Source: Salvelinus alpinus
Lineage: Eukaryota > Chordata > Actinopteri > Salmoniformes > Salmonidae
Reading direction: 5' to 3'
Assembly: GCF_045679555.1 (NCBI RefSeq)
Contig: NC_092122.1
Location: 14,685,506 to 14,749,505 of the forward strand
Length of the DNA: 64,000 nucleotides
Within the stretch, counting starts at the first letter, position 1. Every line of letters begins with the position of its first letter. The notes under the pieces are model-generated. The model was not told the origin of the DNA, did not search any database, and worked only from the letters and a program-made list of their open reading frames with translations. The position numbers and the translations under genes are program-made. This document shows positions 54,897 through 64,000 of this stretch, piece by piece.

Positions 54897-55389
54897 AAGA
54901 ATACAGAGACTGGACAGAGGAACTCTGCCTAGAAGGCCAGCATCCCGGAGTTGCCTCTTCGCTGTTGACCTTGAGACTTGTGTTTTGCGGTTACTATTTA
55001 AGGAAGCTGCCAGAACCCCCAAATGTTGATGCTCCAGATACTCAACTAGTCTAAAGAAGGCCAGTTTTATTGCTTCTTTAATCAGAGCAACAGTTTTCAG
55101 CTGTGCTAACATAATTGCAAACAGATTTTCTAATGATCAATTAGCCTTTTTAGAAGATAAACTTGGATTAGCTAACACGACGTGCCATTGGATCACAGGA
55201 GTGATGGTTGCTGATAATGGGCCTCTGTACGCCTATGTAGATTTTACATACAAAATCTGCCGTTTCCAGCTACAACAGTCATTTACAAGATTAACAATGT
55301 CTACACTGGGTATTTCTGATCAATTTGATGTTATTTTAATGGACAAAAAATGTGCTTTTCTTTCAAAAACAAGGACATTTCTAAGTGAC

Positions 55390-55391
<2 letters not shown>

Positions 55392-55435
<44 letters not shown>

Positions 55436-56279
55436 TGCACGGCACACACACGCACATAATAGTTTCATAAATGTTCAGGTAACCCCAACGCTGAGACTAT
55501 AAATGGTAAACAGTGGCCAAAAGGGTGACAAAAATATACTTGGCTAATTTCTTGGCACATGTCATGGATACCATATCTCCAGGCAGAAACAGGAGCCCTC
55601 AGCGACCACTAGTACCAGCTGAGAAGCCGACTTTGCCGATCGTAGAGAAAAATGTCAAAGGCCACATAGCACCACTGAGAAGGCTTTCATCCATTTTATG
55701 GATTTAAGATGAATGAGTCCCAGATCTATTTATACTGCCTAGATACCACGTGTGTCATTTTGACTGCACATTCATATCTATTTATGATGGGACATGCCAC
55801 AAGTTACAACTGCACTTAACCATTCTCGCTGTCTAGGATATGTTTCTTTGAAATGTCATAATCTATACTGTAGAATTTCAGCCTACAGTAGATTGGGAAT
55901 TGAGCTTAAAAGTTGAAAGGTTTTGATAGGACTAGTCAACAAGAACGAATATACTTTATTATTATTAGGTATGAACATGTTTTTGGAACTTTGCAAGTCA
56001 GTTGAGGGCCAATATATGTTCCACTTAGGGGAGCCAACTTCTTGGGGAGGGCCTGAAGATTACATTGACAGTTATCTTGTAGGTTGAGAATGTTACCGTT
56101 TCACTGTGAAACAGATATTGAAAACACCTGTCATAAGTTTTAAGTGACGTTTTTACTTTCATTGAGAGGTGTTAACGCTTATTTATTTTCTACACAAACT
56201 CGCTTGGTAGTAAAAACCCCATTGAGAAAAAAAGGTTGATGCACTGCGACAGCTAAGCGTTGGATAGAGTTTCACATTC
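55392..56279. other. myf6 upstream region
   Basis: Starts with a (CA)n run (55392-55430). The rest is unique-looking sequence. An E-box CACCTG at 56125-56130, about 150 bases before the TATA box, is a candidate site for myogenic bHLH factors. No other gene is seen. Confidence 0.4.
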
Positions 56280-56288
56280 TATATATAA
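56280..56288 (+). promoter_or_regulatory. myf6: TATA box of myf6
   Basis: TATATATAA lies 85 bases before the myf6 ATG. An AT-rich CTATTTAAAT at 56312-56321, between the TATA box and the start codon, resembles a MEF2-type site but may lie within the 5' UTR. Confidence 0.7.
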
Positions 56289-56372
56289 GCCTGGTGACTT
56301 GTGTCACTGGGCTATTTAAATGCCATGCAGTGTCCCACTGTCAAAACATAGGCCGTGCGAGGGTACAACAGT

Positions 56373-57384
56373 ATGGTGGACCTCTTTGAGACCAACGCTT
56401 ATTTCTTCAACGATCTGCGCTATCTCGAGGGAGATCATGGACCATTGCAGCACTTGGACATGGCGGGGGTGTCCCCTTTGTACCACGGGAATGACAGCCC
56501 GTTGTCACCTGGGGGGGATCCGTCCGAGACTGGATGTGACAGCAGCGGAGAGGAGCATGTCCTCGCACCCCCGGGTCTTCAGCCGCACTGCGAGGGACAG
56601 TGCCTCGTCTGGGCGTGTAAGGTTTGTAAAAGAAAGTCTGCACCGACCGACCGGCGCAAAGCGGCCACTCTCAGGGAAAGAAGGCGGCTCAAGAAGATCA
56701 ATGAAGCATTCGATGCGTTGAAGAAAAAGACCGTGCCCAATCCGAACCAGCGCCTGCCCAAAGTGGAGATTTTACGCAGCGCCATAAACTACATCGAGCA
56801 ATTGCAGGACCTGTTGCATACACTGGATGAGCAAGAAAAAACGCCCCAAAATGGCTCATATAACTATAACGTGAAAGAACACCATGTAAGCTTCATTTGA
56901 GTAGTATTTGCATCTGCATTTTTTATGTCACTTTATGCGTACAATAATTTGCTTTATACTTAAAGGAAACATTTCCATAATGAGAAATATTTTACTGTGC
57001 ATTATGCTTGTAGGCTTACTACTTTGTATAATTACACGTGTGTTAGTAGACACTTAAGCTAATACATGTGTGTGTACATGAAGGCGTCCAATAAGGAGTA
57101 CCATTGGAAGAAGAACTGTCAAAACTGGCAGACCTCAGCTGATCATTCCAATGCACCAATGACGAATCAGAGAGAAGGTTGGTGCCAATTATGAACAGTA
57201 AATTAGATCTAAATTGCTCTTTTGCAACTCATCAACTGATTGTACATCTTATATATTTGATTTCTATATTTCAGGTTTCACGGAGTCTTCAGCGTCCACC
57301 AGCCTTCTTCGCCTGTCATCAATCGTTGACAGCATCTCAAGTGAAGAGAAACCGACTTGCAACGAAGAAGTCTCAGAAAAATAA
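56373..57384 (+). CDS. myf6: Myogenic factor 6 (MRF4), complete
   Basis: Myf6 is a bHLH transcription factor that binds E-boxes with E-proteins and drives late steps of skeletal muscle differentiation. Exons are 56373-56885, 57084-57177 and 57275-57384, giving 717 bases (238 residues plus stop). The start [20 protein letters not shown] is the conserved Myf6 N-terminus; an in-frame ATG 18 bases upstream (56355) would add MRGYNS and is less likely. The His/Cys-rich segment is at 72-90 ([19 protein letters not shown]), the basic region and helix-loop-helix at about 91-148 ([20 protein letters not shown] ... [18 protein letters not shown]) and the C-terminal helix [11 protein letters not shown] at 217-227. 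The three-exon layout matches the family. The acceptor of exon 2 (ATGAAG before GCGTCC) is weak, so that border is slightly less sure. Myf5 usually lies downstream on the same strand in vertebrates; it is not in the remaining 6.6 kb. Confidence 0.97.
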
Positions 57385-57754
57385 TGCATGATTTATTGGA
57401 ATTTTGTAGCCTGAATAAGCGACGTCAGCATTTCATATTTCCATTGTCTATTTCGAAATTATTTTCACTACTTTATTCATATGGTTTAGTTTCCATTTAC
57501 TTATATTCATTTGTACAAATTAACGGGCATTTTGTAGTCACTGTTTTCTTTTAAATTGTATGAATGGTCAATATTTTCTTTCTAAAGTATGACAACAATG
57601 GAACTATAATATTTTATTTCCAAATGGACATTTGATAATTGTAAATATTTTATAATATATTAACAACTTAATTTATTTTACATATAAAAGGCAGAAACAC
57701 AACCTCAAGAGATTCATTGTTGTATTTGAGTATTTATATATGAACTGACCAACA

Positions 57755-57760
57755 AATAAA
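57755..57760 (+). terminator. myf6: Poly(A) signal of myf6
   Basis: AATAAA about 370 bases after the stop codon, at the end of a long AT-rich 3' UTR. Confidence 0.7.
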
Positions 57761-57780
57761 TTGTAAGCATTGTATCTTAC

Positions 57781-58900
57781 AAGGCATCTACGCGTTTTGT
57801 TTTGTTCATCACTAATTAATCACTTCATTATTTATTTTAAATACTTGTCAGATATTTTAAGGCAATTTTTGTTTTTACACATTTTGATATAAAAACAAAT
57901 GACATTTTGTACACTATACCTCAGGTATTAATTTTTGAATTATCCTATGTCGTACCAGTTTTTTAATTAGACTTGACTCACTCCAAATACTATAGATTCA
58001 TTTATGCTGTATTGGTACTTAAGGTAGGTCATACTGTGTTCAACCTCTTTGCAGGTCATTTCATTCTTATTATGTGACAAACTTGCAGCCATACCTTTCA
58101 GGTCTCATAATGATATCCGATGATATCCCTAATGTCCCCACTAACCCACTTGATCATGTGGAATTTGAATAGAGATATGACACTGTACATGCAAGCATCA
58201 GCCACAAGTTCCCCCAGTATTCATGGGTATTAGAAGACCATAAAATCCAACGGGACCTGAAATAGCCTAGGCTCTTTTCTTTGTTCCAGCTGGCAGAGAG
58301 CTAGCCTGGTCCACTTCAGTAGCGTTACATTTACGTGTTAGTCATTTAGCAGACGCTCTTATCCAGAGCGAATTACAATTAGTGTGTCCATTTTAGGATA
58401 GCTAGGTGAGACAACCACATTTCACAGTCGTAGCAAGCATATTTTCCCTCATAAAGTAGTTAGCAAAGTCGGCGCCAGTCGGAAAATAATGTATTTAATA
58501 AATATATATTATTAAATATTATTACTATTATTATTATTATTTTACTATTATTATTATTATTTTGCCACCTCTAAAGTCAGATATGCTTCGACATGGAAAC
58601 TTGGTCAGGAGGCAACGGTGCAGCCAGCTATTAGGTCCTAATTCATGATCACTTGTTTGATCATGCACATTAGCACAACGTTTACACATAGTTTATACGG
58701 GACTCCCTGAATGTATGTTTGACATGATGATCTCTTTCTCCTACATGTTGACTTGGGGAGGCCTACTTGTTTATGATCCCACAGTGCATTGCTGTGCTGA
58801 CCTAACCCTGCATCACAGTGAGCACTGCTCCTCTCCCTCTAAGGTCTCTGGGGCTGACACACTGCCCTGCTGACCCCTGTGTGTCCAGCCTGGTGTCATA
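57781..58900. other. Gene-free stretch downstream of myf6
   Basis: AT-rich, with a reversed SINE tail piece at about 58326-58378 and an ATT trinucleotide run at about 58505-58562. No exon supported. Confidence 0.4.
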
Positions 58901-59170
58901 GACTAGGCGTAACATAATGTTAGCCACAACAAATTGGAATTTGTAACATATCATAAGAATTGTAAATTCAAAACATATTGTACGAATTGCAATTCATAAC
59001 TTATCATATGAAATGTAATCCGTAAAATATCATACGAATTGTAATTTGTAACATATAATAAGAAATGGATGATGAACATCCAGAAATTAATACATGTCAT
59101 ACCAAACGTAAAATATCATCCTAATTTCAGTGTCCCGGATTTTTGTTTACTATGTTACGTCCACCCGAGT
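58901..59170. repeat. Dispersed foldback-type repeat with internal short repeats
   Basis: The outer arms pair loosely (GACTAGGCGTAACATAATG and TACTATGTTACGTCCACC). Inside are several copies of a unit like AACATATCATACGAATTGTA in both polarities. The form suggests a non-autonomous element, and I recall similar repeats in salmonid DNA, but I cannot name the family. Confidence 0.55.
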
Positions 59171-62170
59171 CCAGGTTGTTTTGTCTGCCTTTCCCTCAGC
59201 CCTCACACAAATGTAAGCATACACACACACACACACACACACACCTCACACTGCCTCATGACCCCAAGCACACACACAACTTATTAGTGACTCATCCAAG
59301 TCATTTGAAAAAGAGGCCATAGTAGAGATGCACTAGGGTCTCTGTGGGGTGTTGTTTTTGTATTGCCGCGGAGTACATTCAAATTGATTAACCTTACAGT
59401 CTTTGTATAAAGGCGTAAAAGGCTTTAGGGTAGGGTACGTTTTGGGTGATTCCTCAAAACAGCAGATTGCATATCCAATGTACCAACATTTATCCAAATC
59501 ACAATGTCAAAGCACCCATGCTCCTATTCCTAGTGCGATTAAAAATAGATTTAATGAGCACTTCAGTGATGCCTGATACAGTAAGTACTATCAAAGGATA
59601 TAGGGCCTGTACTTCAAAGTCCCTTCACATCTTTCCTTTTACTTCTGATTCTCTCACTGAACCAAACTGAAACTAGATAGCCCCCACAGTAATGTTGTTT
59701 TAATGGGATCGAAGCAGCTTTCTCACAGTGAGTTTGTGGGCCTGTTTCCCAGTGTCCATGAGAAGTGTCCAGCGTCTTCCTTCCAAATGAGTTCTAAGGC
59801 TCTCCCAGATCCCCCTAAATGACTTTGTCAATCTACTGTTTGTTTTTGGATAATATCATTGATATGTTTTACCAAAATCTACCACCTGCTCAACATTGAG
59901 ACCTAAACCTTGGGAAAATAGCAATTACCACCTTTATGTTGAGAGGGACGTAATTTCCTTGGGACCTGTTATTTTAAGATTTAGATGCAAATTGATCAGT
60001 CTGGGGTTTAATAGATGTGATTCCTATACTAATGTCTATGATTACTGTCTTATTTATGTATAATACAGTCTTTATAAGTTAGGTGTTAGAGATTCAATTG
60101 TTTAATCCTCTCTCTGGGTGTTTTAAATGGAGGATAACTACAGTATGTTGTATTATCACCATTTGACTTGTTAGTAGACAACATCGGCCTGCAATTTTAC
60201 AGAGATTTCCTTGTCATTTATGATGCTATCGAAATGGATTTTGCTGTGAAGGATGTGTTTAAAAAGTCAAGGCCGATGAAAGGGGAGATTTTATAGGGAA
60301 GGATCAGCCTTTGGGAGAAATGCCTTGATTTATCTGGCTTTCCTAGAATATCCTGCTATGAAATGATTCCCTGCAACATTGTAGTTGGCAGCACACTGCA
60401 GCTCCCTGCCAGACAAGTGGTGTTGCCAATCAAAAACCCTTGTCATGTGATATGATCTAATGCATCCATTAAAGTAACAGTGAAAGTCTCACTTTTAAAA
60501 GTTCATATTCTGTTAACTCATACCGAAATAATCTTACTCATACCCAAATAATCTTGTTGACTCATCCAATACTCGCATTTGTGGCCAAAGCCTAAATTGG
60601 ACAAAAAAACACTTCAACAACCCCACCTCAAACTTCTATCTCAAACAGACCATTTAGAAAATGCTTGCTATTTCCTCATAGAGTATGATGTCATACTCCT
60701 GAGGAGGATGAGCTGGCCAATCAGTGGTCTAAAGGAGGATGAGCTGGCCAATCGGCGGTCTACTCGCATGAATCTTTTTTATGCTCACATGAATATTTGT
60801 AATGACCGGTATATGCCCACAACATTCTATTGCTGAGGTACACCCACACCATTCCAACACAGTAAAGCTGCTTTTTAACATACTTAATTACACTTTTTGG
60901 AAGGAAAACTATTTCACTCATATTGTAACTAACTGTTGGTCATATTTCATAGAAATCTGGAAACACTAGACAGTTACTTTAAGAAATGGGCTTCCCACCA
61001 TATATAAAAACAAACATTGGTTAACTGGAAAAGTGAAATACTTTACATGAAGGATTATATAAAGTGTCATTTAAATTATTGTATCAGTCTGAAACATGTT
61101 GTTCATCAGACAAAATTGAGATGATTTGTCACCATACTCCACATCTTTCAGAAAGAAAAAAAAAGTTTCCATCTATGGCATATATAATCTGTGGTAAATA
61201 AACCTTTATGGAACATTTGATATATGACCCCTATGGAGACCTGATAAGAGGGGCACAACAGCACATGAAATCAAAGCTTCAGCAAGTTTAGAAGAAATAC
61301 GGGTTTCACACGTGAGGGAAAAGGGACATTAAATCCCAGCTAATGCCCTACACTTAACTCTGCCTCTGACCCCTGACAACAACTCTGGAATAGAGGCGAT
61401 AAAAAACAAACCCCCTAGTTCCCAAGAGACACCACTAGCACTTCAGATCACAGAGCCAGAGTGAGTGTGTACAACGACTGGAGCAGCGCATAGGCCTCTG
61501 CTAGATGTGTCGCCACTAACACCATATGCTGGTGCAATCGTATCCTATAGGCTCAATTAACTGTCGGTTGTTGCCAGGTTTTCTCGTTGTCCATATTGTT
61601 GGGGATTGTTCACAGTCAATATAGCCTTTGATCTCAACGGCAGCATCGAGGGCCAGGCTCATGCCAATGTCTTCTTCAGCTGTGCGCAATACAAACTCGG
61701 ACGGCAATTCAGTGGCAGGTACTCGAGTGTTTTCTTAGGTGTGCGCGGTTCCCAGAGATAGAGGAGGACAAACGTTTTGACACGTTGTGAGAAATATCCA
61801 CATTGTATCCTTGTAGGGTGTCAACAAACACAAAGCTCGAATAATTACTCCAACGACTGAAACAGGCAGCTAGCTCATCATGGCTATTCATCAGTGTTTG
61901 TTCTAGTTCGTTTCTCATGCGTAATTAGGCTATGCACATGTGGTTCGGGCGCAAGCCGCCTCTTTCGAGACGCAGCTTAAATAATGAATATAGCATGCTT
62001 ATTAACATGTATTACAAGCCGAATGTTTTAAAAGTTAACACAATTGTAATGCCAGATTTCTAATTTTATTGAGTAAAATGTATCAAGGATACAATGCGAT
62101 ACAGGTCTTTTAAGAGTGGCCTCAAACTATACATTATTAGACATTGAGACCTTTCCAGGTGCAACAATTA
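59171..62170. other. Gene-poor stretch
   Basis: No exon could be firmly supported. A (CA)n run is at 59220-59243. A 30-base segment GGAGGATGAGCTGGCCAATC is duplicated in tandem near 60704 and 60733. Two adjacent minus-strand open frames of 69 and 63 codons (61918-61709 and 61707-61516) lie in CpG-containing sequence but resemble no protein I know. Confidence 0.35.
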
Positions 62171-63497
62171 CAGTGCTGTGAAAAAGTATTTGCCCACTTC
62201 CTGATTTCTTATTTTTTGCACATTTGTCACACATAAATGTTTCAGATCATCAAAGACATTTTTATATTACACAAAGATAACCCAAGTAAACACAAAATGC
62301 AGTTTGTAAGTGATCATTTTATTTATTATTAAGGGAAAAAGGCTATCCGAACCTTCATGGCCCTATATGACAAAGTAATTGCCACCCCTTGTTAAATCAT
62401 GAATTTACTGTGGTTAATCACAATTTTTGGAAAGCTGAGTTCAATTTCACTAGCCACACCCAGGCCTGATTACTGATTAAAATTACAAAGTGAGCGCAGC
62501 GACGACTCATCAAAGAGGTCACAAAAGAACCCACAACAACATCTAAAGAACTGCAGGCCTCACTCGCCTCAATTAAGGTCAGTGTTCATGACTCAACCAT
62601 AAGAAAGAGACTGGGCAAAAATGGATATCCATGGCAGAGTTCCAAGGCGAAAACCACTGCTGACCAAAAATAACATAAAGGCTCGTCTCACTTTTGGCAA
62701 AAAACATCTTGATGATCCCCAAGACTTTTGGCAAAATATTCTGTGGACTGACGAGACAAAAGTTGAACTTTTTGGAAGGTGTGCGTCCCGTCACATCTGG
62801 CGTAAAAGTAACACAGCATTTCAGAAAAAGAACATCATACCAACAGTCCAACATGGTGGTGGTAGTGTGATGGTGGTGGTGGTAGTGAGATGATCTGGGG
62901 CTGCTTTGCTGCTTCAGGACCTGGACGACTTGCTGTGATTGATGGAACCATGAATTCTGCTCTCTACCAAAAAATCCTGAGGGAGAATGTCCAGCCATCA
63001 GTTCGTGAAGCGCACTTGGGTTCTGCAGCAGGACAATGATCCAAAACACACCAGCAAGTCCACCTCTGAATGGCTTAATAAAAACAAAATGAAGGTTTTG
63101 GAGTGGCCTAGTCAAAGTCCGGACTTGAATCCGATTGAGATGCTGTGGCTGAATTAAAACAATTCTGCAAAGAAGAGTGTGCCAAAATTCCTCCACAGCG
63201 ATGTGAAAGACTCATTGCCAGTTATCGCAAACGCTTGATTGCAGTTGTTGCTACTGAGGGTGGCACAACCAGTTATTAGGTTTAGGGGGCAATTACTTTT
63301 TTTACATAGGGCCATGAAGGTTCGGATAGCTTTTTTCCCTTAATAAATAAAATCATCACTTTAAAAACTGCATTTTGTGTTTACTTGGGTTATCTTTGTG
63401 TAATATTTAAATTTGTTTGATCTGAAACATTTAAGTGTGACAAATGTGCCAAAAAATAAGAAATTAGGAAGGGGGCAAATACCTTTTCACCGCACTG
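62171..63497 (+). mobile_element. Tc1-like element with broken transposase
   Basis: Ends CAGTGCTGTGAAAAAGTATT and its imperfect complement, with TA on both sides (62169-62170 and 63498-63499). Plus-strand transposase blocks remain: FGKKHLDDPQDFWQNILWTD and ETKVELFGRCASRHIW (about 62691-62802), IIPTVQHGGGSVM (62835 on), [13 protein letters not shown] (63028 on) and [11 protein letters not shown] (63117 on). All three catalytic acidic residues can be read, but in different frames. The N-terminal region is mostly deleted, and a GGTGGTGGTAGTG segment is duplicated in the core. Confidence 0.9.
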
Positions 63498-64000
63498 TAT
63501 ATGTACATGTTTAAATGTATAGGCCTATCTGTTTTGAATATAATTTGACATGGCTATAATTAGGTTTAAAATGGTGTATGTTTGACTATGACAGTAAACT
63601 AGGTCTTGCAAATTATTCAAGAATTGAAGCCCTCGTGTTAATTGCTCAATTACCTATTTAATGAGCTTTAACAAACACGGACACCCCGTGTATGACACCT
63701 TCAATGATGAGTTAGGACCGGTTAGAGGAGTTACCGCTGCAATGTGAATGATCGGGATTTGAAATGTTACACCTCCCTTTGCAGCTGGGCTGCATCTGTA
63801 ACGCTGCTATTTGTCTCAAGCATAAAATTGGCCTGCAAACTCTTGTACATGGTTCACCTCGTTGCTATTGCTCAGTTTTAGAAAACAAAACTAATCTCCA
63901 TTATTATCACACTTACATATGTGTAAGATTTTGAGTGTTGGCTCATTGCAATATTAGTAGTGTATATATTTAAAAATTGGTATAGAAAAAGTACTATTTT
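63498..64000. other. Gene-free right edge
   Basis: AT-rich sequence with no supported feature. Confidence 0.35.

Larger units (their letters stand above)
53846..55391. mobile_element. Tc1-like element with two later elements nested inside
   Basis: The left arm 53846-54197 (CACTACCGATCAAAAGTTTG onward) and right arm about 55020-55391 are long inverted repeats of one Tc1-like element. Its antisense transposase start region survives only at about 54900-55020 (a segment coding for LGRVPLSSLC and nearby residues on the minus strand). Between the arms sit a Sleeping Beauty-type end (54199-54602) and a LINE 3' end (54605-54896). The right terminus runs into (CA)n at 55392-55430. Confidence 0.82.

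Noticed and set aside
56320-56721. Second frame over myf6 exon 1
   Set aside because: It overlaps the well-supported myf6 frame and resembles no protein.

Overview
This window looks like nuclear DNA of a salmonid fish. The evidence is a dense mix of repeats typical of salmonids: Sleeping Beauty-type and several other Tc1/mariner elements bounded by TA, an HpaI-type tRNA SINE with its usual tail, other tRNA-derived SINEs and a LINE 3' end with an ATTTGATTTG tail. The genes are split by GT-AG introns and one reads as myf6 in its fish form. The species cannot be told from the sequence alone.

Layout. 1-527: half of a Sleeping Beauty-type element cut by the window edge. 1370-2655 (minus): an intronless troponin T gene with its own TATA-like box and poly(A) signal. 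3103-10550: a large 30-bp minisatellite, split by a young LTR element (4757-8027) and by a LINE 3' fragment (9669-10191). 11661-12500: a very uniform 40-bp minisatellite of 21 units. 13783-16531: an old Tc1-like element that holds a younger, apparently complete Tc1-like element (13867-15474) with a 340-codon transposase. 16620-18699 (minus): exons of a nectin/PVR-like immunoglobulin gene that has lost key features. 20438-22683: two more Tc1-family copies. 26300-31247 (plus): rps16, complete, with a SINE and a Tc1 relic in its introns. 32041-55391: mostly gene-poor DNA with SINEs, MITEs, deleted Tc1 copies, a 28-bp minisatellite and a nested element composite. 56280-57780 (plus): myf6, complete in three exons. 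57780-64000: gene-poor, ending in another degraded Tc1-like element (62171-63497).

The host genes do not form a functional unit. Troponin T is a thin-filament regulator of striated muscle, myf6 is a muscle transcription factor, rps16 is a housekeeping 40S ribosomal protein and the nectin-like gene would encode a cell-adhesion or immune receptor. I saw no convincing wholly new system. The most notable items are the complete Tc1 transposase, the fresh LTR insertion in the minisatellite with a clean target duplication, the intronless troponin T with an unusual C-terminus, the decayed nectin-like receptor, and a SINE next to an rps16 splice acceptor that may supply its branch point. All calls are from reading the sequence; no database search was possible.
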